Shown: positions 37,944-50,764 of the stretch, piece after piece
How the letters are laid out: each line of letters opens with the position of its first letter
How positions within the stretch are numbered: the first letter of the stretch is position 1
Assembly: GCA_947685225.1 (NCBI GenBank)
Contig: CANTUV010000031.1
Coordinates: 71,529,001 to 71,593,000 of the forward strand
Direction of reading: 5' to 3'
Origin: Garcia nutans
Lineage: Eukaryota > Streptophyta > Magnoliopsida > Malpighiales > Euphorbiaceae
Length of the DNA: 64,000 nucleotides
Position numbers and translations under genes: made by a program
The notes under the pieces: generated by a model
Databases searched by the model: none
What the model was told of the DNA's origin: nothing
The model's input: the letters and a program-made list of their open reading frames with translations, nothing else

Positions 37944-39669
37944 TTTTGCGCTCAAATTAACTCTACCACAAAGCGTCACTCGCAAGTATACGAGGTAGCT
38001 GTAGCAAAGGTGATCGCCCCAAGGTCGTCTCACAAGGAAGCTAAAGTGGCTAATTGATTATCAGATTATAAATAAAAAGTAATAAAAAAAATTTAAATTG
38101 CTAAATAATGAAGAAGTTTGATTGAAGTTTAAAACAAATAAAAGTAAACTAGAACTGATGTTTTGATTCACTTGATAAAAAGGTCTAGGGTTTGCACTTC
38201 TCTACTACTTGTATGTATGAATGGTTATTTCTCTTAACTAATTCAATTTCAAAGATTAAATCTCAAACAACTTAATTAATTGAGTCAAGGAAATAAGCTC
38301 TCACATTCAAACCTCTTACAACTAATCTTGTTATAATTGAAACAATTTTTTTAATAGGTTATATCTCTAATTCACCTAAGTCCCTAATTGAATTGATCTA
38401 GCATTAGACTTCATCTCTCAATCCATCATCTAATACCTAAAACACATAATTGGTGGCCAATCAATTATATATTAAAATATTTCATTCAATCAAGGCTAAA
38501 GAAATTATTAGCTAAGAGAATAACCAATTCATACAATCATAGCAGATCCATACAAACCCTAGACTAGATCAAATTAGTTCATGATGCAATCAAACATATT
38601 CATCTCATTAATGTTCAAAGAAATCAAAATAGACATGATAATATCCGTTAATACAATTTCAATGAAAATAAAGAGAATAAGTTCGAGAACAAAACCAAGT
38701 TACAAACTCCTTGAAGTTTCTGAAGAATCTCTTGATCAAATCTTGCAAGAAGGATGTCTCGATGGCTAGAACATTCTAATCTAAGCTAAAGTAATCAAAA
38801 GTATAATCAAAATCAAAGAAATCAAAGTTAAAACCCTAACTTCACTCTTGGACGGCTCAAATCTCTCTCAAAATCGTCAACAGTCCCCAAACCCTAGCTT
38901 TTCTTTTCCTTTTATATCAATCGTCCATTTTAAAATCCGCTGCGTGTTTGGTTCATGAGGGACACGACCAAGTCAGAAGTGACTTGGAAGTGTTTGTGCT
39001 CTTTGGAGGGACACGGCAAGTGACTTGGCCGTGTCCCTTGCATGTGTCCGCTTTTGTCTCAGAATTCCTTCTTTTCTTCTTGGATTGAGTGACACGGCCA
39101 GTTGAAGCTTGACTTGGCCGTGTTGGACTATTTTGGAGGGACACGGCCACTGACTTGGCCGTGTCCCTTGCCTGTGTTTGCTTCTATGAAGATGTAATTC
39201 TCTTTTGCTTTGGAACTAAGTGAGACATGGCCAAGTGAAGGTGACTTGGCCATGTCTGGGCTTCATTGGAGGGACACGGCCACTGACTTGGCCGTGTCCC
39301 TTGCTTGTGTCTCCTACTGGGACTTGCTCTTCCTTTTTAACTTGGTATGGGACACGGCCAGTGACTTGGCTGTGTCCTCTACCTGTGTCAGCCATTGCCC
39401 CTTTCTTCTTCAATTTGTTTCCTTGCCTTTTTTAACCTAACACAATACTTGCAACAAAACTTTAAACAAGAAATAAATAGACAATAACCAACAAAACATA
39501 AACACATACTAAAAACTAGATCAAAAATAACATAAACACTGAAATAAACTAAAATACCAAAATTAATAAAAACACAAAACAAACCGATAAAAACTTACAA
39601 AATACCTAAATAAAACAATAATTATCATAATAAACAAGACACAAATCTATAACAAAAACTAATAAAACA
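37944..39669 (+). mobile_element. TGTTG-family solo LTR, copy C
   Basis: It starts TTTTGCGCTCAAATTAA (decayed TGTTG) and ends AATAAAACA. It is the closest match to copies A and B in the left zone: ACAAAGCGTCACTCGCAAGT, then GGTGATCGCCCCAAGGTCG. The right zone is a hairpin array and an A-rich tail. It is inserted in the Tat pol just before the VFAWSYEDMPGI segment. No clear target duplication is seen (AATTT against GTCTT), so the end points may be a few bases off. Confidence 0.75.
38961..39391. repeat. Hairpin repeat array, GACACGGCCA type (copy C)
   Basis: About six inverted units, at 38,961, 39,011, 39,091, 39,139, 39,230, 39,275 and 39,352, most with GACACGGCCA and TGGCCGTGTC arms and a short GTGACT-type loop. 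Confidence 0.85.
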
Positions 39670-41640
39670 GTCTTTGCTTGGTCTTATGAGGATATGCCTG
39701 GAATTGATTGAGATATAGCTGAGCACATGATTTCCACTTACACTCATATGAAACCTGTCAAACAAAAGCTTAGATAGTTAAGTAGAAAGAATTGATCAAA
39801 GAAGAAGTCACTAAGTAGATACAAGTAAATTTCCTTGAAGTGATAGATTATCCAAATTGGCTAGCCAACATAGTTCCTATACCAAAGAAAGAAAGGAGAA
39901 TTAGGGTTTGTGTGGACTATAGAGACTTGAACAAGGCTTCCCCTAAGGATGACTTTCCTTTATCCCATATAGATGTCCTTAATGATAGTGCAGCCTCTAG
40001 TGTGCTACACTCATTCGTAGATGGATTTTTTGGATACAACCAAGTGTTAATGGCCTAAGAGGATAAAGCTAAAACTGTCTTCATTACTACATGGGGTATA
40101 TTTTGTTATAGGGTGATGCATTTCGGGTTAAAGAATGCTAGAGCAACCTACCAAAGGATAGCCACCACCTTGTTTCATGATATGATGCATAAGGAAGTTA
40201 AGGTCTATGTTGATGACATGATGGTGAAATTAGATACAAAGGAGTAGCTTTTCTAAAACCTAGATATATTCTTCGAGAGAGCAGTGAAGTATAATCTAAG
40301 ATTGAATCAAAAGAATTGTGTATTTGGAGTTACTTTAGGCAAAATATTGGGGCATGTGATTGACCAAAATGACATTGAGATTAACCCTAACAAGGTTAAG
40401 GGAATCAAGGATATGCTAGCCCCTAAGACAAAGAAGGAAGTTCTGGGGTTCATTGGACGATTGCAGTACATAGCAGGTTCATAGCAAAGCTTATCACAAT
40501 ATGTGAACCTATCTTTAAATTACTTAAAAAGAACTGCCAGTCAAGTGGAATGAAGAATGTCTTGCTGAATCCGCCTGTTTTGAAACCACCTAAACCTAGT
40601 CGACCTTTGTTACTATACTTAGCAGTATAAGAAGAGCCAATAGGAGCTATGCTAGCCCAAGTAGATGAATCGGGAGTTGAGCATGCAGTCTACTATTTGA
40701 GTAGAAAGCTCCTATCTTATGAGATTAAGTATAGTATAATTGAAAAGACCTGTATAGATGTAGTTTGGTCTTCTTAGAAGTTGCATTACTTTTAGTCATA
40801 TAGTGTGCATGCAATTTTTAGGTTAGATCAGGTGAAATATTTAAGGGAGACACTCTCGTTGATTGGGAAATATAGTAGATGGTTGATTATTTTAGAAGAA
40901 TTTGAGATTGAATATGTAACCAGGAAAACCATCAAAGGTAAAGCAGTAGCAGAATTCCTGGCTCAGTAACTATTGTCGGACAGTGAGGAAGTGGTTTTGA
41001 AATTTCCTGATGAACATTTAGAGGCCATAAAAGTACAAGGATGGAAGATATATTTTGATAAAATAGTAAATAGAAAAGAAGCAGGTTTGGTAGTAATATT
41101 AGAATCATCTGAAGGGGAGCTCATTCCTCTAGCTAAGAAATTGAAGTTCAGGGAAACCAATAATATGGTGGAGTATGAAGCATGTATCTTTGGTTTGGAA
41201 ACACTGATGATTATGAAGGTGGATAAGGTGCAAGTCTTTAGTGATTAATTGTTAGTGGTATCCTAAGTGAATGGAGAGTGGGAGTTAAAAGAGGAGAAGT
41301 TAAAACTATATCACGATTATTAACCATGATAAAGAAGAATTTTAAGGAGTGCAGATTTATACACTTAGCAAGAGAAGAAAACTAGATGGCCGATGCCCTA
41401 GCCACATTGGCTTCGATGTGGGAAAATCATGTCAACTTATTTCTTAAGCCTCTGGTTTTGACTAGTTCATCAACTCCTTGTTATGAATATGAAACAATCA
41501 TAGAAACTAATACAAACCATGATGAGTGATATGACACCATAAGACGGTTCTTAGAGATTAAGGAATACCTGTTGGGGGCAACAAGGGAAGAGAGAAGAGC
41601 CATAAGGCAATGGTCTTTGCAATTCATCACCTTTTATGGA
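39670..41640 (+). pseudogene. Tat pol remnant: reverse transcriptase, RNase H, archaeal-type RNase H
   Basis: Starting at VFAWSYEDMPGI (39,671-39,706), the reverse transcriptase reads LANIVPIPKKERRIRVCVDY, RDLNKASPKDDFPLSHIDVL, LKNARATYQR and the catalytic VYVDDM at 40,203-40,220, then GHVIDQNDIEINPNKVKGIK and EVLGFIGRLQYIAGS. RNase H follows (EPIGAMLAQVDESG, AVYYLSRKLLSYE), with DQVKYLRETLSLIGKYSRW as the linker. The second RNase H reads WKIYFDKIVN, TNNMVEYEACIFGLE, VQVFSD and MADALATLASMW. Integrase is absent. Stop codons are mainly TAG, TAA and TGA at former Q, W and R positions. Confidence 0.88.
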
Positions 41641-44100
41641 GAGTCATTATTTGAAATAGGAGAAGGAATCTCATGGTCATCAGTTCGGGGCCTCCTTGAC
41701 GATGAAGCACTAGGATCCTTGTAGCTCTGAAATTGGAAGTCCATAAAATTTTGCTCGAGATAAGCAACACGCCAAGGATTGGCAGCCAATTCTCTCTGCA
41801 ATTTCCTATTATGTTTCTTCGAGCATTTGCTATGATCCAGAAAAGGAAGAGGCATTTCAAGCATTTTCCATACATACAGCATACATCACAATACACACAC
41901 ACACACATATATATGTAATTTTTAAACCTCGTAGTTCATATCAAAGCCCTAAAACCCGAAGGACGGATCAACATAAGGTGCTGTAGATGAAATATATGGT
42001 TGAGACAGAGCGGCATGAGATAGACCAACCCCGTCGAGATGAGGATCACTTGATTTCTCAGCCACCTGCAAAAATTCAAGATTAGACAAGTGCATGAAAA
42101 GTGATCCTGGATGAGCAACGGAACATATTTGATTGACCTGGGAAGAGATGACTATGACGTTATCATCCCCATCTCCGTTATCATCAATTTCTTCTTCCTC
42201 TCCTTTAGGATGTTCGCAAACATCAACAGGGGAAACTTCAAAATTCAAAATCTGTTCTTGGATAAATTGGGTGTCCGACTCAGTGGGTGAGAGAAGATAC
42301 CAGTCGATATCATATCCATCTCGACCACGCATCCAGATTTTTTTTTGGCATGGATATTATATCTAATGTATATGCTGGGATATCATAAGGAACTCTCTAT
42401 TCCTTGGGACCAAGAAAACAATTATGCACTCTTTCACCAAGGAACCACCCGCTCAATACTAGACCAGCAATGACTCGGCGAGAATTTTAAAGAGATAAGG
42501 CGGCATTCATGGAAGGAGTCCAATTGGCCCGATCGCCTTCACCCCACCAAGTAATATCTACTTGTAGAGTCAAGAAGAGAAGGTAAGTCAATTTATTCAC
42601 AAATTTTAATAGTTACTAATTCTTTTTTACCTGATCCTAGGTTAACTGACTCAAGTGATAACACCGAGAATGCACATGATGAGAACCAGATGTCAGTGTG
42701 CGGCCTGTTACTAAAGGCTCAGTCTTGGATGCCTGACTCTTTCTAGAGAAATGCCTGGAACCTGCATGAGATTATGCTCATATGCCCAAACATACAAGAA
42801 TAATAAAAGACAGACTCATATACATCCTTTAATTGATTCAAAAAAAAAATATGAAGGGGTCAGGATTAATACCTCGACAACCACCATAAAATTGGAAAAT
42901 GATCTTTTCCTTCGGCAAAGTTTATCAAAACCCTGATACAAGAAAGCCAAACCGGCCTCTTCCCAATTGTACAATGACACAATATCAGTATCAACAAGAG
43001 GCCGTAATACTAATAAATGGAGGATAGACTCGATGTTGCATAAAATAGTTATCCCTAGCAAATAGAGAAATAATCCTCAAGCGTATTATTTAGCAGTTTC
43101 TCCACAAATTGGTCTGGTATAATTCATCTAGTACTCCATAATAGGTTCATATTTGATCTTAAATAGCTCTTTTAGGGATGGTTCCATGCCTATTAGTTTT
43201 TGGATTTCATTGCGTATCAAGATGTTGTTAGTAAAAGGGATGTGCATTCCATGACACATGATATCGATTATGGCAGTAAAATCGTCTGGCCTGATAGTCA
43301 TTTCTCCCACTGGTAAGTGGAAGGCATAGGTGGTATCCATCCACCTTTCTGTAAGCGCTTGGACTACACTCCTATATATTTGGTATCCTTTCGACAGCAA
43401 CTGTATAATAAAGTCCCTGAAGCTGCACCGTCAAATTATTCGCTTTACACGAGATGGAGCATGATTATACTATTGATGGGCTTTGTAGATGTTTCCACCA
43501 CCATGAACAACACAACCATCATACTGCCATAACATAGGAAAGTCATCACAGGGTATGTAAACTCCAAAATTTTAAAATATTTTTTCACTTTTGCTCGTAT
43601 ATAGGAAATAAAAATATATAACTAACTATAAAAATATTTTTTGTGCAAAATTAAATAATAAAGCTACCCATATTTTTGTGTAAAAATTAAATAATCAAAC
43701 TACTCATCAAACTACTCATATTTTTTTTTCAATAATCCAATAATAATAATGCTCATTTTTTTGTGCCAAATTAAATAATCATACTACTCGTATTTTTGTA
43801 AAATAAATAAATAATAAATCTACTTATATTTTGTATGCATAAATTAAATAATAATGCTACTCATCTTATTTATGCATTAATAAAATAATAAATATATAAG
43901 AATAATAATGCATATTTAAATCATACTGGATTACTCTTTTATGCAATTAAATAATTAGTTTGTTACTAAGAATTATATTTACCTCAGTCTTTTCATTTAA
44001 GCTGCGGTGTAGCTCCATACCAGGTAACAATGTTAAACTCCCATGCTCGTGCACCCGAATATGATTAAGTAGCTTGACATTTGAATGAGGTCTTGCCCAG
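41634..44100 (-). pseudogene. Plant mobile domain (PMD, MAIN/MAIL-type) gene, antisense to the Tat element
   Basis: PMD (PF10536) proteins occur as cellular MAIN/MAIL1 genes and in transposons. On the minus strand: a possible first exon at about 44,090-43,983 (SLTLLPGMELHRSLNEKTE, donor GT); exon 2 from a TATGTTATGGCAG acceptor near 43,530 to 43,128, reading LLSKGYQIYRSVVQALTERW and TTYAFHLPVGEMTIRPDDFT (family core VERW...FHLPxGE); exon 3 from about 43,080 (LFLYLLGITILCNI, VLRPLVDTDIVSLYNWEEAG, LAFLYQGFDKL); then the C-terminal exons 42,332-41,949 and 41,882-41,634 (HSKCSKKHNRKLQRELAANP). A TGA (probably CGA to TGA) and other stops show it is decayed. It lies directly beyond the sense pol of Tat, where antisense extra ORFs have been reported for this lineage. 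Confidence 0.68.
43640..43930. repeat. Degenerate AT-rich short tandem-like repeat
   Basis: The phrase AAATTAAATAAT(C/A)AAACTACTCATATTTTT recurs five or six times, imperfectly and at uneven spacing, within a probable intron of the PMD gene. Confidence 0.55.
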
Positions 44101-44296
44101 GACGAATGTTGATTTCTCCCCATTTATATATGCTGCTAGTTAGAATTTTTTAAAATGAACGAAGAAAATGGAATTGTTGCTTGAAACCTTGCCTAAAATA
44201 TTTGAATGAAACTTTCAAAATTAATTGCTACCTAGAACAATCTATGATATATCTATTTGTGTTTAAAATATATATATATATATATATTCACATATA

Positions 44297-46074
44297 TGTT
44301 AAATAAAACATAATTTAAAAATACCAAGAAATAAGTTCTTGATATTAAAACTTCAATTGTACGAAATCTCTATGTATATCCACATGAGACTGAACTTTGC
44401 TATCAACCCTTTTGACAAATAAAACTTACTAGCAAATTAAAACCTTAAGCTAGAATTTTTATTAAAATACTAGCTTTTAAAAGCTGATAAACTTTTCTAT
44501 AAGATTAAGACTCTCTTAATCTTTTAACTATTTTCTATAAAATTAAGACTTCATTTCTTGCTATCTCTCAACTTCTCTTTTTTGAAACTTGTAAAATTCC
44601 AATTTCTTATATTATGTATTCCTTGGCCATGGATATATATAGCCATAGTTGCAACACTTTACAAGTGTAAATGCCATATTAAAGGTCGCTTGCAGATGTG
44701 CATTATTAGGAATTATTGAATAGCAATGTTTAGTGCCACATTATTGATGTGCATTATTAGGAATTAGCATTTATTGATTGGCCATGCACTAATGCACTAA
44801 GTCTTATGGGAAGTCTTTTCAAGGTGCATTAGATTGGCCATGAAATTATTTAATTTTAATTTTAATTATTTATATATCATTTATATAAATAATAAATTAA
44901 AATATATATAATAAATTTATCCATAAAATATTAATTAATTAAGTTTACTATTCTAAATAGAAAAATTCAATTCGCTGTTAATAATATTAATTATATTCTC
45001 GGCGCTAGCAAAAAATATAATAATATTTTATTTGAACTAAAAATATTATTTATTTAAATAATTAAATTCTCTAAATTAATTATTAAATAATAATAATATA
45101 ATTAGTCTATTAACAAAGCCCAAAATACTCGTTAATGCGTGACTCCATAGGTTCAATATTAAATCGATAGTAAATTGGTTAAACCAATTTACTAATTAAG
45201 GTTGGCTTCTAGCAATACTTCTTAATGATCAAATAACATGAAGTAAATAATTACTATCAAGAATCTATAGAAGAATAATGTAATATTTCATTTTGTTATT
45301 ATAGCTCCCGGTCAATCCTAAGATATGGTTAACCTGTCAAATCCTAATAGGTTGTCAACTATATTTCATGTCAAATATAAATAATAAGTAAATGACTTAA
45401 GAAACTTATTTCTTCTTCATTCAATTTCCCTGGCCAAGATCTTAATGATGACATAGATGTTAAATTCATTATCAATAGTTGATATATTCAATCATGATCA
45501 ATCACTAATTCTACTAGTTTTTAATTATATGCAATATCCTTTCAACTATTGCTCTAAGGCAATATGTGTCTAGTATCAAAGTATAATAAATAATATATCA
45601 ATTACTATGATGATGATCTCAGGTCAAAGGAAACTATTACATTATATTTTTCAAAAAATTATCTCATTGACAATTTATTAGTAATTTTAATTATTGTGAA
45701 TTTTACATTGAGTTTGGTTCAATGGTCATATCTTCATAGGCACCATTTATATATATTATTTAGCTAATGAGAATAACTAATCTATATATTATAGAGACCA
45801 TCATATATATATATATTAATCTAATTGGATCATTAAAGCCTTATTTAATAATTCTATGATCAAGAACAACTTTAGATTAAATTATAAAAGACTTGACTCT
45901 CATTATTAAGATCTCAATTATGATGCAAGTCTTAAAATTTAATCAAGGCAACATCATATTAACAAAATTAAACATGATGTAAAAGAATTACAAATATCAC
46001 ACATTAATTAAAATAAGATGTGTTCAATTATTACATGAATAATTGGAGCTAGGGCATATCATATATACCTAACA
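44297..46074 (-). mobile_element. Copia-type LTR (probably solo)
   Basis: It starts TGTTAAATAAAACATAA and ends ATATACCTAACA, so the minus-strand LTR start is TGTTAGGTATATATGATATG with the GCCCTAG phrase that also marks the 34,048 copy. Interior matches to the other Copia LTR in plan include the GACTCCATAGGTTCAATATT zone (45,143-45,162) and TTGGCTTCTAGCAATAC. The five bases outside differ (ATATA and GATTA), so the end points are not confirmed by a target duplication. Confidence 0.6.
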
Positions 46075-47071
46075 GATTATTTACTTTACAAAAAGCAATT
46101 TTGGTAAAGTATAAAAGAGTGAGAGATAGGCTAGAGTTAGGGAAGAAAATAGGAAGAAAAGCTCTACATGCGTGTCTGAGACTTTGAATTATACATTTCT
46201 CACACTCTTTTTCTAACTCATCTGAGAACTAATTATTAATTTCACTTTAAACAAATAGAGATATGTAATGGGATGCATGTAAAATAAAGGAACTAATAGA
46301 ACTTTCTTAACAAGTTCAATTTTCTTTTATGTATTAAGCCAATATTTTACTTAAATAAAAAGCCAATGATATATTGTAAAAAGAGTTAAAACCATTATAG
46401 TAAATTTAAAAAACAATAAATTTCAAGATTTTTTTTATTAAGCTTAAAGAATATGCAAAAAAAAAAAGGACAAGTAATATAGAATTTAAAAAATCATCAT
46501 CATCATTATTAAGTAATAATTATTTTTGCTTAGAGTTGTAATTACAAAAGAGTTATTAATCATTCCCAAAGAGCTTAAAAAGGCTATTTGACTAGCAACA
46601 TGCTTTTGTTGTCCACACACTAAAGCAATATTTCTTGCAAGTGAGCTGTTTAGCAAACAAATTATAAAAAAGAAGCAAATCCTAAAAGCTATAATATGAT
46701 CATAATGATTAGAACTTCTATGTTTGGTATTTCAAGAGGCCTCCTCCATCTCCAGTTGCTCTTTACATTTCCTTTTGCATGACAAATATAAATTAATTAT
46801 ATTATAAATTTTTTAAGGAAATAATTATATATATTTTCAATACTCAACTAGTAAATTATCTTTTATAATTCATGAAAAATGAAATCATTGAAAAAATATT
46901 AGAAACTGCATAACATAAAATAATTATTATTTTTATTAAGTGTGGTATTATTATTAAAGTAATAATCATTATTATATAAGAAAAATATTTTTAAAATTTG
47001 TAATTATAAAAATATATTCTAAATTAAATTTAATCTATTAATTAATGTTGGTAAGAATATAATAAACGATA
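46075..47071. other. Non-coding AT-rich DNA with a coding-like minus-strand stretch
   Basis: No gene could be recognised. On the minus strand 46,660-46,555 translates as NSSLARNIALVCGQQKHVAS followed by QIAFLSSLGMINNS, preceded by an intron-like TTTGCTAAACAG acceptor. The family is unknown to me. The rest is AT-rich. Confidence 0.3.
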
Positions 47072-49379
47072 AGTAACACCCCTAATTTTTAAAAAATTAA
47101 AATTAAATAAATTAAAATTAAAATTGGATAAATTAAATAAATGATTTAATTGGAAAATGAAAGGATTTTAAGTGATAAAGTAGAATGTATATTTGAATTA
47201 TATTTGAAATAAACATGACATATACAAGATATATACATATACCTAAGATATACATCACATATATATATTGCATAATTAAGTGTATAGTGATTTATATATA
47301 TATATATATATATATAGATAAGGATGGATGGATTATAAAGGAAAAGATATTTTCTTTTTCCTTCTTCTTGTTCATTTTTTGTGAGATAGAGAGATAGATG
47401 AGAAGAGAGTGAGTTCTTATTTACTCCAAGGATTGAAGGGATTTCAAGAATTCAAGTGGAGTTTTTGAGGATTCTTTATCAATTTTTTGCAAGTTCTTTG
47501 GAATTCTAAGGAAGAATATGATATGTGGATTTTGGGATTGTACATTAACATGTTTTGATAGCTTATTTGGGTATGTATAAAGTTGTTATGAGTAGTTAAT
47601 AATGATTTTAAGATTGGATTGAAAAAGTGACTTATTTAAGTTGAGTTTGAAAGTGGTTGTGTTGAATGGTTGAGTGTACGAAATGCAAAATTTTGTATGA
47701 CATGGCCAGTGACACGTCCATGTCATTGGGCGTATCAACAGTCCTGAGTTTCAACGTTGATGACACGACCAGTAACACGACCATGTCTATGAGCGTGTCG
47801 TAGCTACTGTAAGACAAAATAATTGACACGGCCATTAACAAGCCCGTATTGTTGGGCGTGTCAAAGTTTCTATAAGGCTGAATGAATGACATGGGCAGTG
47901 ACACACCTATGTAGTTGGACGTGTCAAAGCTTCTATAAGAGTGGATTAATGACACGGTCATTAACACAACCGTATTATTGGGCGTGTTACTTGAGGAAAT
48001 TGTCCAAAATAACTCTTTTCTTTATTTTTCATTGGTAATTCCTAATTTAAATGGTTTGATGTTGATAATACCTTAGAATGTGATATTAAATGGTTGTTTA
48101 TGATCACATTTGGCTTAGGCATTGAGAGAGAGTAGTTTTCCCAAGCCTAGTAATGAAGGGCAACTTGGGAGAGAAGGTTGGAGAGAGTTTTGAAGCTTAT
48201 TTTGGAGTGCTTTCTGAGGTATGTACAAACTCTTGATAAGTGGAATGCGATTGCATTACATTTGGCCTAAAACATTTTGGATGGAAACTGTGTTAGGCTA
48301 CTTGATACATGAACATTGTGTTGTGACATGCAAATTATTATGTATGCATTATTATGCATTATGAAAAGCCATTTTTAATGGGTAGATTGAATAAAATGTG
48401 AATTATGTGCAAAATGTGAAAATGACCCAAAGTGTTTGGATAATTTAATTTCATTATGAAATATCCTATGTTGAAATGAAATGACATTGATATGAATGAG
48501 AAAAAAATGGAAAAATGAGAAAGAAATTGATGATGGAATATGTGAATTAATTGTGTGCCTAGTATGTTATTCAATTTTCAGAGTTCTGTGTTTGGCGGCA
48601 TGCCTATGAGGTTATCCTCAATATTTGCCTTCGGGGCTAGACACTTGGCGTCACTGTGATATGATTTGCCTTCGGGGCTAGCTTTTGAGCATTACTTGAT
48701 TTGCCTTCGAGGCTAGACACATGGTGTCATTATGGATCAAAACAGTAATTCTGATATTTGAATGATGTATTAGTTGTTTGAGCCCATGCTTGTGTATATG
48801 TTTGTATGAATTTTTAAGTGATAAAAGTATATATTTAAAAGTGGTCTTGAATGCCACATTGTGACCTAACATATAAGCATTTTGTATTGACATTGTTTTT
48901 GAGTTTTGTTATTATTAAAGTTTGTACCACTAGACTTTTGGCTTAGCAATTGTAACTTATCGCGCAGGTGATAGGGGTGATCCAGTAGAGCCGAAGAGTT
49001 TTACTAGACCAGGTCGAATCTAGGCTTGTGTTGGTTGAGTTTGAAGTGTGTTGCTATATCAAGATCATAGCTATTTTGCTAGCATTTATAAATTTTATGT
49101 CATAATACTTTTTGATATTATGTATATTATATTATGTTTTTGGAGTATATATATATATTGTAAATTATAAAGAATGTTTTGTATAGTTGAGTAAGATGAG
49201 GTTTTATATATTTTGACATGTATACATATATATATATATATATGTATAAATGATTTGAGAAAATGGGGAATAAGAAAATTTTTATTAAATCGGGTTGTGA
49301 CATTTTTATACCGTATACATGTATTTACATATACTAGGTGTGTGTGTATTATACATTTATGGGGTGTAAGGGTGCTACA
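47072..49379 (+). repeat. 5' LTR of the Tekay element
   Basis: It starts (A)GTAACACCCC (first T lost) and ends GGGTGCTACA. It is co-linear with the LTR at 56,239-58,499 throughout. A TATATATATAGATAAGG stretch near 47,310 is a likely TATA box. A hairpin array of the GACACG(G/C)CC type lies at about 47,698-47,985. Confidence 0.92.
47698..47985. repeat. Hairpin repeat array, ACACGGCC/GGGCGTGT type, in the Tekay LTR
   Basis: Units of ATGACACGGCCA...TGGGCGTGTCAA wording recur about every 60 bases (near 47,702, 47,763, 47,825, 47,888 and 47,953). The 3' LTR has the same five units at 56,868-57,150 with its own mutations, so the array predates the insertion. Confidence 0.8.
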
Positions 49380-49386
49380 TTTATTT

Positions 49387-49398
49387 TGATATTAGAGC
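49387..49398 (+). promoter_or_regulatory. Primer-binding site, initiator tRNA-Met type
   Basis: TGATATTAGAGC matches the standard TGGTATCAGAGC at ten of twelve bases; the two differences are G-to-A and C-to-T. It begins seven bases after the LTR end. Confidence 0.8.
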
Positions 49399-49549
49399 AT
49401 AGGTTTGAGATTCTCAACCTAGGTGGGTTATTAGAGACAGAAAATTAGGATTTTAAAAATGGTTTTTAATTGTGATTCATACATTGACACTTGCAGTTTT
49501 TGATTTTTGATGTGGAAAATTTTGTTTTATTTGCAGAAATAGGTGGTTA

Positions 49550-49883
49550 TGGCATCTCAGATGCATCGGTCTACAAAGGGTAGTGTAGAGAATATAGCTC
49601 CTGATGAGGGTTGAGTTGGAGCTGGTGTTGAGTCTGTTGGTGAGGCATCTGCTTTTATGCTTGTTGGACCAGCAACTGAGGAGATTCCGTCGGGCTAGGT
49701 ACGACATATAGTGCAGCTGTCGAGGCAGGCTTCAGTTCCGTAGCCGTAGCTACCATCATAGCCGCAGACGCAGCTGCAGCAGCAGTTGCCGACATGGAAG
49801 TATGATAAGCTGAGAAAATTTGGAGTCACAGATTTTGTTGGCACTGCATACCCTGCTGTAGCAGAGCAGTAGCCGGATAGGGT
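49550..49883 (+). pseudogene. Tekay gag, N-terminal part
   Basis: From MASQMHRSTKGSVENIAPDE it continues through a Gln/Pro-rich, low-complexity stretch (49,730-49,790) to FGVTDFVGTAYPAVAEQ, the usual start of the gag domain. Five in-frame stops are present. The reading is cut by the LTR at 49,884 and resumes at 51,952. Confidence 0.72.
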
Positions 49884-50764
49884 TGTTGCGCTCGAATTAA
49901 GTACTACTACAAAGCGTCACTCGCAAGTATATGAGATAGCTGTAGCAAAGGTGATCGCCCCAAGGTCATTTCCCCAATAAGGTGTGGTTCGTAGTAGCTT
50001 AATTGACAAGTATTTAAATGCGGGATTGTTTGTTGTTCAAAATTATGAAAGGACAATTTAAACCTAAGATTAACGTGTGTAGGGATTAATGTGTGTGATG
50101 GGTGTACAAGATCAAATCGATTCTTGGGAAGGTGCCTAGGGTCATAGGTCCATTCGATCGAAGCCCAATTCTCAATTGTCCATTAACATAACCTTGTAAT
50201 TAATTTGTTCCTTAAGGTTAATTAGTCAATTACCAATCCATTATTTCTCACATTCATGAATTAACAATGACCAATTCTTTTACATTACCAAATTAACAAA
50301 CCCTAGAACTTATATTTCTAATTCATTCATAGGGTGGTCGATTATATAGTTCCGATATCGGATTTCACCTCTCGGTCCGTCATCCAATATTCAAAGATTA
50401 ATAGGTAGCTAATATATCAACCTAACTTTTAATGCAATACAATCAACCAATCAACAAGGAACATCAATGGAAATATCAAATCAAGAAATTCAATCAAATA
50501 TACTACAAACCCTGGGCATGGGTATTTAGCTCAACATCATCAATTTAGAACAAACATTCAACTCAATATAAAACAAATACAAATTTTCCATTGCAATATC
50601 AATTCTATTAATAAAACAACAACAATAAGAAATGAATTAAAAGAGAGAATAGAAAAACCCCTTGTGAAGATGCCAAGAGTAGGATTACTAGTCTTCCTCC
50701 TAGCTCCACTTGATGTATGATGAAGAACTCAAGCCCTCTTCAATGGTTGATTCCCCTTTTTGCA

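Larger units (their letters stand above)
20247..41650 (+). mobile_element. Tat-lineage Ty3/gypsy retrotransposon, 3' truncated, with nested insertions
   Basis: Order seen: 5' LTR (20,247-24,880), primer-binding site (24,882-24,900), leader, gag (28,136), protease (about 36,700-37,010), reverse transcriptase (about 39,800-40,480), RNase H (40,560-40,970) and a second archaeal-type RNase H (40,990-41,410). A second RNase H domain is characteristic of the Tat/Ogre lineage. Integrase and the 3' LTR are missing: the pol text fades out at about 41,650, where an antisense PMD gene begins. Five other LTRs sit inside it. Without them the element would be about 10 kb. Every domain is broken by stops or frameshifts. 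Confidence 0.82.

Noticed and set aside
44297..46074. Target duplication for the second Copia LTR
   Set aside because: ATATA and GATTA do not match; the left end may be misplaced.
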